64,000 nucleotides of DNA. It comes from Bin55 sp965220235. Lineage in GTDB: Bacteria > Pseudomonadota > Gammaproteobacteria > Pseudomonadales > Azotimanducaceae. The notes under the pieces are model-generated. The model was not told the DNA's origin and did no database searches. It worked only from the letters and a program-made list of their open reading frames with translations. Shown here one piece after another: positions 23,757-33,801 of the stretch. The stretch is from NCBI GenBank assembly GCA_965220235.1, contig OZ244815.1, positions 2,914,001-2,978,000 on the forward strand. The letters run 5' to 3'. The translations under genes and the position numbers were made by a program. Numbering within the stretch: the first letter of the stretch is position 1; the number at the start of each line of letters is the position of its first letter.

Positions 23757-23778
23757 GCCTAGCTAGGCGGTCTAGACC
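23757..23778. promoter_or_regulatory. Two abutting perfect palindromes in a divergent promoter region
   Basis: GCCTAGCTAGGC (12 bp) is immediately followed by GGTCTAGACC (10 bp); both are perfect palindromes centred on or containing CTAG. They lie 40-61 nt before the RND adaptor ATG and about 145 nt before the selenoprotein start. This is a likely place for an operator controlling one or both divergent units. No adjacent regulator gene is present. Confidence 0.45.
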
Positions 23779-23817
23779 TTCGATTATTCCTTAACCCAAG
23801 CATAGATTATTCGTCAA

Positions 23818-24912
23818 ATGTCACGGAATTTCTGGGTCGCACTCGTGATCCTGTTCATCGCGATAGTCTGGTTCTCTTATGACTTCCTTACTCCAGAAGA
23901 AATTGTTGCCTCAGACAAGACACTCGCTGACATAAACGCCGAAAGCGAAGCGTTGGTCGCAGATCTACCCGCGACAAAAGTGCGAGCTAAAGTCAGCGTC
24001 GCACAGGAAAAACAACGAATCTCTAGCTTGAGTGGTCGAACGGAAAACAAACGTACAGTTATCGTACGAGCGGAAGTCGGTGGTTTAGTGGTAGATCGCG
24101 TGGTCGAGCTCGGTCAACGCGTTGAGGAAGGCGACCCACTTTGCGTGCTTGAACTCGATGAACGTGAAGCGCGGGTTAGAGAAGCGGAAGATCTTCTTCG
24201 AGAGATGAAACTCGAATATGCAGGTCAAACGTCGTTACGAAACAGAGGCTTACAGATTGAGCGACAGATCGCAGCAGCGAAGGCTCGGGTCACGCAAGCC
24301 GAAGCAATGCTTCTACAACGTCAAAAGGAATTAGCACGTTCAACCATCAAGGCACCTTTCAACGGCTTCATCGAAGAATCTCACGTTGAAGTAGGTGATC
24401 TGCTACAACCCGGGACACCTTGTGTAACGCTCATTGATCTCGATCCTATGAAGGTGGTCGCACAGGTTAGCGAAAAGGAAATACATCATTTCGCGATTGA
24501 CACAATCGCGGAAGCGCGTCTGCCATCTGGCGAGACAATCTCCGGCAACGTCACGTTCATAGGCCAACAGTCGAACGCCAATACGCGTACATTTGTCGTC
24601 GAAATTCTTGTGGAGAATCCAGACTTCAATATACGCTCGGGTCTCACCGCTGAGTTATTGATTCCCTTGGAAAAGTATCTTGCGCATAAGGTTCCGATAG
24701 CACTTATTGGTATCAACGATGACGGACAACTTGGTGTACAAACTGTGGGTGATGCCAGTCGCGTCGAATTTGTGCCGATCGCCATCGTAGCAGAGGACGA
24801 AGACGGAGCATGGGTCACGGGATTACCAGACATCACAACCCTAATCACCGTTGGGCAAGACTTTGTAGTGCCCAACGAAGTAGTCGAGGTTGTCTTTGAG
24901 GACGAAATCTAA
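23818..24912 (+). CDS. RND efflux periplasmic adaptor (HlyD/AcrA family)
   Basis: A 364-residue membrane-fusion protein with an N-terminal hydrophobic anchor (residues 5-25). Lipoyl halves are GGLVVDRVVELGQRVEEGD and STIKAPFNGFIEESHVEVGD, with a short helical hairpin between (EAEDLLREMKLEY to MLLQRQKELA). A beta-barrel part (VVAQVSEKEI) and membrane-proximal domain follow. It links an inner-membrane RND pump to an outer-membrane channel. The pump gene starts 12 nt later. No outer-membrane channel gene is nearby. It diverges from the selenoprotein/TRAP train. Confidence 0.9.
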   Translation: MSRNFWVALVILFIAIVWFSYDFLTPEEIVASDKTLADINAESEALVADLPATKVRAKVSVAQEKQRISSLSGRTENKRTVIVRAEVGGLVVDRVVELGQRVEEGDPLCVLELDEREARVREAEDLLREMKLEYAGQTSLRNRGLQIERQIAAAKARVTQAEAMLLQRQKELARSTIKAPFNGFIEESHVEVGDLLQPGTPCVTLIDLDPMKVVAQVSEKEIHHFAIDTIAEARLPSGETISGNVTFIGQQSNANTRTFVVEILVENPDFNIRSGLTAELLIPLEKYLAHKVPIALIGINDDGQLGVQTVGDASRVEFVPIAIVAEDEDGAWVTGLPDITTLITVGQDFVVPNEVVEVVFEDEI

Positions 24913-24924
24913 GTCGGCTAGCAG

Positions 24925-27900
24925 ATGAGAGACGCCTTAATCGATCGAACCTTAGGTCGAAAACGAACGACGATGCTTCTTATGTTCGTCGTCGTGCTAT
25001 TCGGACTCATCGGGCGAGTGTCCATTCCGATCGAATCGAGTCCACGAATCGATGTACCGTTCTTTGTCATCACGGTGATACATGAAGGGATATCGCCGGA
25101 AGATGCAATTCAGCTGCTTGTTTTACCACTTGAAACGGAATTGAGTTCGGTCGAAGGCGTAGAGGAAGTCCAGTCATTCGGCAACGAAGGCGCCGCAACC
25201 GTGTTCGTGGAGTTCGATGTCGAAGTTGATTTAGATAAAGCTCTGCTCGACGTACGTGAGGCTGTTGATCGCGCGAAGGTGAAGTTTCCTTCGACCGCGG
25301 AAGAGCCCATCGTAAGTGAGCAAACGACATCGAGCTTTCCCGTACTGCAAGTCAACATCACAGGCAAAGATTCACCAGAACGGATGCTCTACCTTCTGGC
25401 ACAGGACCTTAAGAACCGTCTTGAAGCAATCCCGTCCGTTCTTGAAGCAGATATTCGAGGCAATCGCGAGGAGCTCCTTGAGGTCGTAATCGATCCCTCC
25501 GATCTTGCTGCCTATGCAATTACGATCGATCAATTGATGGTCACCCTGCAGCGCAACACGCGACTAATTCCAGCGGGGGCGCTCGATTCGGGAGACGGAC
25601 GAATCTCCATCAAAGTGCCAAGCGTTATCGAAGAGGCAAAAGATCTATGGGATTTACCCGTCAAGGTTGAGGGTGACGTCGTAATTACGCTTAAAGACGT
25701 CGCGTCTGTAGCACGCACATTCAAAGATCGAGACAACTTCGCGCGTGTGAACGGCGCTCAAACGATGGCGGTTTACGTGTTCAAACGCGTCAACTCAAAC
25801 GAGATTAACACAGCGAACGCCGTGAAAGCGGTTGTTGAGGAGTGGAAGGCTTCGACACCAAAGTACGTCGATGTCTTCTATAGTCAAGACCAATCACCCT
25901 ACGCACTCCGGCAAGTACGAGAACTCGAAGGAAATGTCCTCACTGCGTTGGTCATTGTGATGGTGCTAGTAGTTGGAAGCATGGGTTTCCGAAGCGGGAT
26001 CATCGTCGGTCTCGCGATTCCGGTTTCATTCCTATTCGCGATCGGGATCGTATGGGTCATGGGGCTGACGTTTAACTTCATGGTCTTGTTCGGCATGCTC
26101 TTAGGTCTCGGTATGCTGATTGACGGTGCGATCGTGATCACTGAATACGCAGATCGGAAAATGATCGAAGGGCACGCACGCAACGAGGCATACGCATTGG
26201 CTGCGAAACGCATGTTCTGGCCGGTTACTGCTTCAGTCGCAACGACGCTTGCTGCTTTTCTGCCGTTGATGTTCTGGCCTGGTGTCTCCGGAAAGTTCAT
26301 GAGTTACTTACCCATCACGGTATTCGCGGTACTGAGCGGAAGTCTTCTGTACGCCCTCTGTTTTGGACCTGTGCTAGGTGCTATATTCGGCAAAGCTGGT
26401 TCGTTAACGGAAGCCGCGAAAGCGCGTATAGCGGTTCTTGAATCTGGCGACCCCACGACATTGCGCTCATTCACCGGTATATACGCACGTTTGGTAAAAG
26501 TATCAACACGCCATGCATGGTTGACTGTATCACTCACAGTACTCGCATTGATTTTCTCGTTTGTTGCATACAACACAAAACAGCTCGGGATGATCTTCTT
26601 CGAATCCGATCCTCAATTTGCGCAAGTACTGATCCATGCACGTGGGAACCTGACGATCAATCAGACCTCAGAGTTAGTCGGCGAAGTCGAAGACCGGTTG
26701 ATGCAGGTACCGGGAGTACAGGGAATCAACACTATCGCCACCGTTGCTGCTGGCGGATTCTTTGGGTCGCAAGATGCCTCACAGGACGTTGTATCGTCTA
26801 TATTCGTCGAATTGACAGATCAAGCTGAACGCGAAATGTCGGGCGAGGACACGCTCGAGGTAATGCGCGACCGTGTGAAAGATCTCGTGGGCATCGTCGT
26901 AGAAGTTCGTCCACTTGAAGAAGGTCCCCCGGTCGGAAAACCCGTTCAAATCGAGTTTTCGTCGAACTACCGTGAACTCATTCCACCTGTCGTTGCGGCG
27001 ATTCGCGAGTATATCGAGACAGACGTGGACGGATTGCGTGACGTAGAAGACTCACGACCTATCCCCGGGGTTCAATGGCGAATCGCCGTTGACCGAGCTC
27101 GCGCGGCAATATTCAATGCTGACGTAACGCTTGTTGGGATGGCAGTGCAACTCGTCACTAACGGTATTTTTATGGGTGAATACCGACCAGATGACGTCGA
27201 CGATGCCGTTGATATTCGGGTTCGTTTCCCCGAAGAAAGTCGGGGTCTCGATTCATTGGACGACATGCGAATTCCGACGAGCCAAGGTTTGGTTCCAATG
27301 TCGAATTTCGTCAAACGCGAACCGATTAACAGTATCGAGAACATCACTCGACGTGATCGTAAGCACGTTTTCGAGATTCTTGCCGACGTCGAACCGGGTG
27401 TACTGGCAGATGCGAAAGTACGAGAAATCGGCGCATGGCTCGATCAACAGCAATTTGATCCACGCGTCACGATTCGATTCCGCGGAGCTAACGAAGAACA
27501 GCAGGAGTCCATCGCTTTTGTGATTCAGGCTTTCATTTTTGCGCTCTGCCTGATGTTCGTGCTGCTGGTAACCCAGTTCAATAGCATTTATGAGAGCTTT
27601 CTGATTCTCTTCAGCGTCGTGATGTCAACTGCCGGTGTGTTGCTCGGTTTAGTCATCACGAATCGTCCGTTCAGCGCAATCCTGACCGGGATTGGCATCG
27701 TTGCGCTTGCTGGAATCGTTGTGAATAACAACATCGTGCTCATTGATACGTACAACCAGTTGCGTCGAGACCACCCTGAACTGGACTACCTCGATCTGAT
27801 CGTTCGTACTGGTGCCCAAAGGTTCCGTCCCGTCTTGCTCACGACAGTAACCACAGTCATGGGTCTGATGCCTCTTGCAAGCAATATCTCAATGGACTTC

Positions 27901-28116
27901 GTCAACGGCGAGATCATCGTCGGTAGTTCTGTATCGAGTTTTTGGGTACCGCTAGCACAAGCGATCGTATTTGGATTGACCTTTGCGACGGTACTAACTC
28001 TTGTCTGTACTCCCGCCATGTTGGCATTCCCACATCAATTCAAGAACCTCGGTCACGCAATCGCAAATCGTTGGCGTGCTCGACGAGCTAGAAACGTGGA
28101 CACGGCGACGGCGTAA
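24925..28116 (+). CDS. RND-family efflux permease
   Basis: A 1063-residue RND transporter with twelve expected membrane helices and two large periplasmic loops. The N-terminus contains GRVSIPIESSPRIDVPFFVI and EDAIQLLVLPLETEL, and the fourth helix reads GLGMLIDGAIVITEYADR. Only the first of the two Asp of the AcrB proton relay is present (D400, next residue Gly). The tenth helix reads GIVVNNNIVLIDTYNQL, with Asn where AcrB has Lys940. This places it outside the classic AcrB type, in a group seen in many marine proteobacteria. The substrate cannot be predicted. Confidence 0.93.
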   Translation: MRDALIDRTLGRKRTTMLLMFVVVLFGLIGRVSIPIESSPRIDVPFFVITVIHEGISPEDAIQLLVLPLETELSSVEGVEEVQSFGNEGAATVFVEFDVEVDLDKALLDVREAVDRAKVKFPSTAEEPIVSEQTTSSFPVLQVNITGKDSPERMLYLLAQDLKNRLEAIPSVLEADIRGNREELLEVVIDPSDLAAYAITIDQLMVTLQRNTRLIPAGALDSGDGRISIKVPSVIEEAKDLWDLPVKVEGDVVITLKDVASVARTFKDRDNFARVNGAQTMAVYVFKRVNSNEINTANAVKAVVEEWKASTPKYVDVFYSQDQSPYALRQVRELEGNVLTALVIVMVLVVGSMGFRSGIIVGLAIPVSFLFAIGIVWVMGLTFNFMVLFGMLLGLGMLIDGAIVITEYADRKMIEGHARNEAYALAAKRMFWPVTASVATTLAAFLPLMFWPGVSGKFMSYLPITVFAVLSGSLLYALCFGPVLGAIFGKAGSLTEAAKARIAVLESGDPTTLRSFTGIYARLVKVSTRHAWLTVSLTVLALIFSFVAYNTKQLGMIFFESDPQFAQVLIHARGNLTINQTSELVGEVEDRLMQVPGVQGINTIATVAAGGFFGSQDASQDVVSSIFVELTDQAEREMSGEDTLEVMRDRVKDLVGIVVEVRPLEEGPPVGKPVQIEFSSNYRELIPPVVAAIREYIETDVDGLRDVEDSRPIPGVQWRIAVDRARAAIFNADVTLVGMAVQLVTNGIFMGEYRPDDVDDAVDIRVRFPEESRGLDSLDDMRIPTSQGLVPMSNFVKREPINSIENITRRDRKHVFEILADVEPGVLADAKVREIGAWLDQQQFDPRVTIRFRGANEEQQESIAFVIQAFIFALCLMFVLLVTQFNSIYESFLILFSVVMSTAGVLLGLVITNRPFSAILTGIGIVALAGIVVNNNIVLIDTYNQLRRDHPELDYLDLIVRTGAQRFRPVLLTTVTTVMGLMPLASNISMDFVNGEIIVGSSVSSFWVPLAQAIVFGLTFATVLTLVCTPAMLAFPHQFKNLGHAIANRWRARRARNVDTATA

Positions 28117-28227
28117 ATACGCTAGAGATTCAGAGAAACTCGGTATAGCCGACATCTACAATCTGCACCGCATTACGATACGAAACCCGTCATTCACGGC
28201 GAGATTTAACTCTTAGCCGACCGAAAT

Positions 28228-29121
28228 ATGCCAACACTTAGAACGCCTTTAGGTGAGATTTATTTCGAACAGCGTGGCTCGCGTGCGGACCCGCCAGTGT
28301 TGCTTATCCACGGTGTTGGTTGCCAGTTAATTCACTGGCCAGATTCTCTCTTAGATGGCATCGTGGATTCTGGTCTTCGGGTGATCTACTTCGACAATCG
28401 TGATTGTGGTCTCTCTTTCGATTTCGACGCGGAACCACCTACGATCGCGGATCTCATCGCAGCTCGTGAAAACCCATCTCTTCTTTCACCACCGTACACC
28501 CTCTCCGATATGGCGATGGATGCAGTCCACCTTTTAAACCATATCGGTCAATCAGGTGCTCACGTTATCGGTGTGTCCATGGGCGGCATGATCGCTCAAC
28601 GACTCATGGGTAACCACCCCGAAAGAGTGTTTAGTCTAACTTCGATCATGAGTACGACTGGATACTCCGAGGTTGGTGAACCAAACCCAGAGGCGATTGC
28701 AGCACTCGCCAGCAATTTCGTCGAAATGGATCGTGCTGCTGCGATTGAAAACGGTCGTAACGTCAACAATCTACTCGGTGGACCAAATTACAAGAGTACC
28801 GAAGTAGGGATGGGGAGGTTTGTCGAGCTCGCGTACGACCGTGCGTTACGTCCAGAAGCGCTACTTCGTCAGTTCTGTGCCATTGTTACGGACGGTGATC
28901 GACGTGACGCGATCCGTGAAAGTGAAATTCCTGTCCTAGCCATCCACGGAACCGAAGACCCACTCGTCGCGCATGACGGAAGCGTCGATCTCATCGAGAG
29001 CGTACGTGATGGTCGTCTAATCCTCATTGAGAAAATGGGGCATGATCTATCGGAACCAGTAATTCCCGAAATGGTCGAGGCGACTGTTGCACATATCCTC
29101 ACAGCTGACGCCAATCGCTGA
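28228..29121 (+). CDS. Alpha/beta hydrolase
   Basis: A 297-residue alpha/beta-hydrolase fold enzyme. Oxyanion strand LLIHGVGCQLIHW, the segment YFDNRDCGLS, nucleophile elbow GVSMGGM (Ser), acid region VLAIHGTEDPLVAHD and catalytic His in KMGHDLSEP are all present. The pattern resembles proline iminopeptidase and haloperoxidase-like hydrolases, but the substrate is unknown. It lies 111 nt after the RND pump and is convergent with the PhnB-like gene. Confidence 0.88.
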   Translation: MPTLRTPLGEIYFEQRGSRADPPVLLIHGVGCQLIHWPDSLLDGIVDSGLRVIYFDNRDCGLSFDFDAEPPTIADLIAARENPSLLSPPYTLSDMAMDAVHLLNHIGQSGAHVIGVSMGGMIAQRLMGNHPERVFSLTSIMSTTGYSEVGEPNPEAIAALASNFVEMDRAAAIENGRNVNNLLGGPNYKSTEVGMGRFVELAYDRALRPEALLRQFCAIVTDGDRRDAIRESEIPVLAIHGTEDPLVAHDGSVDLIESVRDGRLILIEKMGHDLSEPVIPEMVEATVAHILTADANR

Positions 29122-29201
29122 GCAGAGCATCGTTCATAAGTCGCGGGTCAACTGACAGAGCCTTTTTCTCTACCTAGTTTAGGCACCTTCTTGACGCCGC
29201 A

Positions 29202-29621
29202 TCAGTCTGTAGGTAGCGCGTAGCTCACCATCCAGTTGATATCAAATCGGTCCGTAAGCATGCCATAGTACGAGCCCCAGAACATCTCCGCCAACGGCAT
29301 GGTCACGGTACCTCCCTCCGATAGTTTGGCAAACAACTCATCGCATTGTTCCCGACTCTCACCGTCGATTGAGACCGAGAAATTGTTGCCAATGGAGAGA
29401 GGTGGTCCAAACGAGCTGCTGTCGCTGCCCATTAACACACTATCCCCGATGGGAAGCGAGACGTGCATCACATCGTCTTTTTCGTCATCGGCCACCTGCA
29501 TATCTTCCGGTCCTTGAGCAAACGTTTGAAAAGCTTGAAAGTCGCCTCCGAATACGGAGCGATAGAACTCAAAAGCCTCGCGGCAGTTCCCGTTAAAGTT
29601 AAGGTAGATATTGAGGGACAT
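29202..29621 (-). CDS. PhnB-like VOC-superfamily protein
   Basis: A 139-residue protein with the PhnB/DUF899-like glyoxalase fold: MSLNIYLNFNGNCREAFEFY at the start, then HVSLPIGDSVLMGSD, GGTVTMPLAEMFWGSYYGM and DRFDINWMVSY. Members of this family are small dimers with uncertain function; despite the name, many are unrelated to phosphonate use. Single gene, convergent with the hydrolase. Confidence 0.85.
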   Translation of the reverse strand: MSLNIYLNFNGNCREAFEFYRSVFGGDFQAFQTFAQGPEDMQVADDEKDDVMHVSLPIGDSVLMGSDSSSFGPPLSIGNNFSVSIDGESREQCDELFAKLSEGGTVTMPLAEMFWGSYYGMLTDRFDINWMVSYALPTD

Positions 29622-29852
29622 GTTGGACTCTCTGTGCTCGAAGTGAATTCAGTTAATCAGCAGCTGGGTGGACGACTCTGACAATTCTGCCACAGTCGCA
29701 CGAGTGAGCGTGTCGTTGACTTGCAGCATACCACTACGCAGTTCGTGTCAGACAATGCAATTAATACGTTCATGAAATTCTCATGTCTAACGCGACCGTT
29801 ACTCTCACGCTTCTCAACAGAACTGCTTACAACAGAGCCTAATTGACCTACT

Positions 29853-30905
29853 TCAACCGTCATTCACCGAACGAACCAAATCCATGGTTCGACCCAGAGT
29901 TTCAAGCTGAGCTTCTAGCGATCCACCACCTGGTGCTACACGTAAAGTCGTAACACCGGCATCACGGTACACTCTGAGCCTTTCTACTATTCGAGCCTCG
30001 TCGCCAATGAGGTTTGACTGCTCGACCATGTCGTCTGGTACGAGTCGCGTCGCTTCGTCCCGCTTCCCTTCGACCCAAAGCCTCTGAACCTCGGATGCGG
30101 CATCTGAAAATCCCGCGCGTTTATAGGCGTCGTTGTAGAAATTAGTACGAGCTGAACCCATTGCTCCTAACGTGAATGCAAGTCCAGTCTTCATTTGCTC
30201 GATGACTTTCTGTGGTTCTTCCGTAAAGATCACTGAACCTCCTGCTTGAATGTCGATCTCATCCATTGAGCGACCGGCACGCTTAGCGCCGTCTGAAATG
30301 AAGTCAAGATGCGCTCGAGCTTGATTTGGCGTGAAGGAGGTACCGAGCCAACCATCGGCAACTTCGCCCGTGTACTCAAGCGCTTTAGGTCCTAATGTGG
30401 CGAGGTAAATCGGGATCGATTCAACGGGCGGTTGAGACAGGCGTAATGCCTTCCCTTCGCCGCCAGGACGTGGTAATACGTGATACTTGCCGTCGTATTG
30501 AAGCTTCTCTCCACGAAATGCCATACGCAGGATGTCAACGGTCTCTCTCATGCGCGTGAGCGGCGCTTTGAAAGGTCGACCCTGGAGTCCCTCAACAACC
30601 TGAGGACCGGAAACTCCGAGACCCAAAATGAAGCGGTCATTTGATAGCGAAGCCATCGTCATCGCGGTCATCGCGGTCATCGAAGGAACTCGAGCACTGA
30701 TTTGCGCAATCCCAGTGCCAAGTCGAATGCGCGTCGTGCGTGCTGCGAGAAAGGCTAGCGGGACGATTGCGTCTTGACCCCACGCCTCTGCTGACCAGAC
30801 ATCCGAAACTCCGAGTTTTTCGGCTTCCACAACGAATGTCGCCTGTTGTTCGAAATCTCGAGATCTGCCGGAAGCTGGACCTCCAATTCCAATGCTCACC
30901 TTCAT
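29853..30905 (-). CDS. F420-type luciferase-like (LLM) oxidoreductase
   Basis: A 350-residue TIM-barrel LLM-class flavin/F420 oxidoreductase. Landmarks are VVEAEKLGVSDVWSAEAWGQ, RIRLGTGIAQI, NDRFILGLGVSGPQVVEGLQ and PIYLATLGPKALEYTGEVAD, the last typical of the F420-dependent branch. Such enzymes transfer hydride from reduced F420 to diverse substrates. F420 synthesis genes lie 5 kb downstream, supporting F420 rather than FMN. It diverges from the Cfa-type gene. Substrate is unknown. Confidence 0.85.
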   Translation of the reverse strand: MKVSIGIGGPASGRSRDFEQQATFVVEAEKLGVSDVWSAEAWGQDAIVPLAFLAARTTRIRLGTGIAQISARVPSMTAMTAMTMASLSNDRFILGLGVSGPQVVEGLQGRPFKAPLTRMRETVDILRMAFRGEKLQYDGKYHVLPRPGGEGKALRLSQPPVESIPIYLATLGPKALEYTGEVADGWLGTSFTPNQARAHLDFISDGAKRAGRSMDEIDIQAGGSVIFTEEPQKVIEQMKTGLAFTLGAMGSARTNFYNDAYKRAGFSDAASEVQRLWVEGKRDEATRLVPDDMVEQSNLIGDEARIVERLRVYRDAGVTTLRVAPGGGSLEAQLETLGRTMDLVRSVNDG

Positions 30906-30969
30906 GATGCTTGATGCCCTTAAAAATTCTCAGAGTCCACATTAAACTTCGAAGCTACTGTTCACGCAA

Positions 30970-32160
30970 TTGCGTCGCATGGGTCTCATCGATCGTCTAT
31001 TTAGAGACCGAATCAAATCAGGCTCGCTCAGCCTAATCGATCATAGGGGAAATCGGTCGACGTTTGGTAGCGACGGGAATCCCGTTGTAGTCAAGTTAAA
31101 CCGTCGAGGCACCCTGTTTCGAATCCTCCGTAACCCACATCTCCACCTTGGAGAGTGCTACATGAACGGAGAGATCGATATTCTGGAGGGTTCTTTAACC
31201 GACTTCTTACGAGTACTTCGCATCAATATGAGCGACTATGCTGACGTCAAGGGATCATTGCTCGCGCCTACAGTAGCCTCGATCACACACTCTTGGAACA
31301 CGGTAAGGGCGAGCCTTCGCAACGTTTCTTTTCACTACAACCTAGACGATGACCTTTATCGAGGATTCCTCGACGAGGACATGCACTATTCGTGTGCGTA
31401 CTTTGAGAATCCTGACGATACACTAGAAGTGGCGCAACAGGCTAAGTGTCGTCACCTGATGAGCAAACTCTGCCTGAAACCCGGTCAGCGCGTATTGGAT
31501 ATCGGTTCCGGATGGGGTTCATTAGCGATGTATCTTGCTGAACACGCAGATGTCGAGGTGACCGGCATCACACTCTCCACGTCACAGTTACGTGTTGCCA
31601 ATGAGCGTGCGAAGACTCGAAATCTCGGCAATCAGGTTCGATTCCTACTTGAGGACTATCGAGATCACGATTCGCAATATGATGCGATCGTTTCCGTTGG
31701 CATGTTTGAACACGTCGGAAAGCGAAATTTCAATACCTATTTCAGACGGGTCCAAGAATTACTTAAACCGGATGGCATTGCAACGATCCATACGATCGGG
31801 AGTGCATCTGAACCAACGCCGACTAACCCGTGGATCAAACGTTACATATTTCCCGGCGGCTACATCCCTTCACTCTCTGAAGTCGCCAAAAACATCGAGA
31901 GCAATCGCCTATTCATGTCGGACATCGAAATCTGGCGCCAACACTACGCCTTCACACTAGCCGCTTGGAATCAGCGTTTTCAAGAGATTCGTGACACCGT
32001 CAAAGAACGGCAAGGGGAGCGATTCTGCCGTTTATGGGAGTTCTATTTATGTGCGTGTCAGACAGCTTTCGAGTATGACTCTCTCGTCGTATTTCAAATC
32101 CAGTTGGCGCATCAAAACAATATCGTACCGTTAACGCGGGATTACCTATACAAGTCTTGA
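30970..32160 (+). CDS. Cyclopropane-fatty-acid synthase family methyltransferase
   Basis: A 396-residue SAM-dependent methyltransferase of the Cfa/mycolic acid cyclopropane synthase type. The N-terminal lipid-binding part includes LGECYMNGEIDILEGSLTD. The SAM motif is VLDIGSGWGSLAMYLAEH, followed by GITLSTSQLRVANERA, YDAIVSVGMFEHVGKRN and FIFPGG-like YIFPGGYIPSLSE. It likely adds a methylene or methyl group to unsaturated acyl chains of phospholipids. It overlaps the next gene through TTGA. Confidence 0.9.
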   Translation: MRRMGLIDRLFRDRIKSGSLSLIDHRGNRSTFGSDGNPVVVKLNRRGTLFRILRNPHLHLGECYMNGEIDILEGSLTDFLRVLRINMSDYADVKGSLLAPTVASITHSWNTVRASLRNVSFHYNLDDDLYRGFLDEDMHYSCAYFENPDDTLEVAQQAKCRHLMSKLCLKPGQRVLDIGSGWGSLAMYLAEHADVEVTGITLSTSQLRVANERAKTRNLGNQVRFLLEDYRDHDSQYDAIVSVGMFEHVGKRNFNTYFRRVQELLKPDGIATIHTIGSASEPTPTNPWIKRYIFPGGYIPSLSEVAKNIESNRLFMSDIEIWRQHYAFTLAAWNQRFQEIRDTVKERQGERFCRLWEFYLCACQTAFEYDSLVVFQIQLAHQNNIVPLTRDYLYKS

Positions 32161-33728
32161 GCCTCTATCTACGCACGCTTATCGCAGCCGTTGCGATCGC
32201 GTTATGCGTCGGTACGTCCGGCGAACCGAAGACCGACACTCTAAATATCGGTAACGCGGCGGAGCCTGGTACCCTCGACCCACACCGATATTTCGCCAAC
32301 GCTGAAGAACACATTCTGAAAGACCTCTTCCTCGGCTTGACCACAATGGGACCGAGTGGCGAAATCCTGCCAGGGGTCGCAGAGAGTTGGTCGACTTCAG
32401 ACGACGGATTGCAATGGCAATTTAGACTCAATCAAGACGCTACCTGGAGCGACGGAGAGCCACTCACGGCCGAAGACTTCGTGTTCGGGTTGAGACGCCA
32501 TCAAGATCCTCAAACCGCATCTCCACTCGCACATTTCCTTTATTGCATCAAAAATGCTGAAGCGATAAACCGTGGCGATTTGTCCCCAGACAAGCTAGGC
32601 GTAACCGCCATCGATACGCACACACTCCGTATCGACCTCGAACAACCTTTTCCTTTCCTGGTAGAACGCTTGCTCTATCCGATCGCTTATCCGATTGCCG
32701 AACACGTATTCGAGAAACACGGTGATGCTTGGGTGAAGGCTGAAAACTGGGTATCGAACGGCGCGTATGTGCTAGGTGCTTGGAGACCTCGCGAGTACGT
32801 TGAGCTCAAGAAAAACGAACACTTCCTTTTCAGAGACGAGTCTTCGATCGAAACGATTCGCTACTACCCGTTCCCAGAACCAGCAACCGCGTACAACCGA
32901 TTCGTTGCAGGAGATATGGACATCGTACATGGTTACCCTCACGCACTTGTACGAAAAGTCGAACACGAGAGACCAGATGAGGTACAAAATGCACCGTTGC
33001 AATCGATTATGTATCTCGTGATCAACACTCGCGCGAAACCTTTCGATGATGTGCGTGTGCGCGAAGCACTCGCGGCGGCAATTTTCAGAGATCGTATTAC
33101 CCGCCAAGTGTTAGGTGCTGGAGAGACGCCTAGTGCCACCTTATCGCCACCGCTAGTCAATGGTCATATGTCGCAAGGCCCGATCGTTGAGCCATCGACC
33201 AAACGCGCGATTGAGCTTCTCGCAGAAGCTGGTTTTAATGAGACACATCCGCTAGAAGTGACTTTGCGCTATATCTCCGGCGCAGAAAACAAGCGGATAT
33301 ACGTTGCCATCGCAGCGATGTGGAAGGACGCAGGGATTAATACCACTCTGCACCACACGAATTTAGCTACCCATTTCAGCGACCTTCAAAACGGCGATTT
33401 CCAAGTCGCTCAAGCCGGTTGGTTCGGAGAAAACAATCCTGAACATTACATCGAGCTCCTATGGTCTAAGATCGGTCCGGCAAATTACGGCCGCTACGAG
33501 TCGTCCGAATTTGATGCACTTTTCGAGGAAGCACGAGAGACGGCTAATCTGCGGGAGAGACTATCGAAGCTGGCGGCAGCTGAGCAAGTTGCACTACAGG
33601 ATTTTCCTGTTATTCCACTGTATGTGACGATGACACTAAATCTAGTTAAAACGCATGTCGGTGGGTGGGAGAAAAACGGACGAAATCTACATCCGGTCCG
33701 TTTTATTTACTGGGTGGAACCGCCGTAG
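32157..33728 (+). CDS. Peptide-type ABC transporter substrate-binding protein (OppA family)
   Basis: A 523-residue SBP family 5 protein with a signal peptide (residues 1 to about 22). Landmarks are NAAEPGTLDPHRYFANAEEH, ESWSTSDDGLQWQFRLN, ATWSDGEPLTAEDFVFGLRR and WVSNGAYVLGAWRPREYV. It captures peptides or similar ligands in the periplasm. The start is TTG overlapping the preceding stop. Two permease genes follow after 73 nt. No ATPase gene is present in the cluster. Confidence 0.92.
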   Translation: MSLYLRTLIAAVAIALCVGTSGEPKTDTLNIGNAAEPGTLDPHRYFANAEEHILKDLFLGLTTMGPSGEILPGVAESWSTSDDGLQWQFRLNQDATWSDGEPLTAEDFVFGLRRHQDPQTASPLAHFLYCIKNAEAINRGDLSPDKLGVTAIDTHTLRIDLEQPFPFLVERLLYPIAYPIAEHVFEKHGDAWVKAENWVSNGAYVLGAWRPREYVELKKNEHFLFRDESSIETIRYYPFPEPATAYNRFVAGDMDIVHGYPHALVRKVEHERPDEVQNAPLQSIMYLVINTRAKPFDDVRVREALAAAIFRDRITRQVLGAGETPSATLSPPLVNGHMSQGPIVEPSTKRAIELLAEAGFNETHPLEVTLRYISGAENKRIYVAIAAMWKDAGINTTLHHTNLATHFSDLQNGDFQVAQAGWFGENNPEHYIELLWSKIGPANYGRYESSEFDALFEEARETANLRERLSKLAAAEQVALQDFPVIPLYVTMTLNLVKTHVGGWEKNGRNLHPVRFIYWVEPP

Positions 33729-33763
33729 TGTGATATGACCTGCGCCCGTACAACACGTAATTA

Positions 33764-33790
33764 GGCTTCGCCGTGTACCGTGACGAAGCT
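33764..33790 (+). other. Intercistronic stem-loop
   Basis: GCTTCG (33765-33770) pairs with CGAAGC (33784-33789), and the CGTG segments inside can add G-U pairs. It lies between the binding-protein gene and the permease genes. Hairpins here often stabilise the upstream mRNA or reduce read-through, so the binding protein exceeds the permeases. No U-tract follows, so it is not a clear terminator. Confidence 0.4.
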
Positions 33791-33801
33791 AACTAATTCC
33801 A

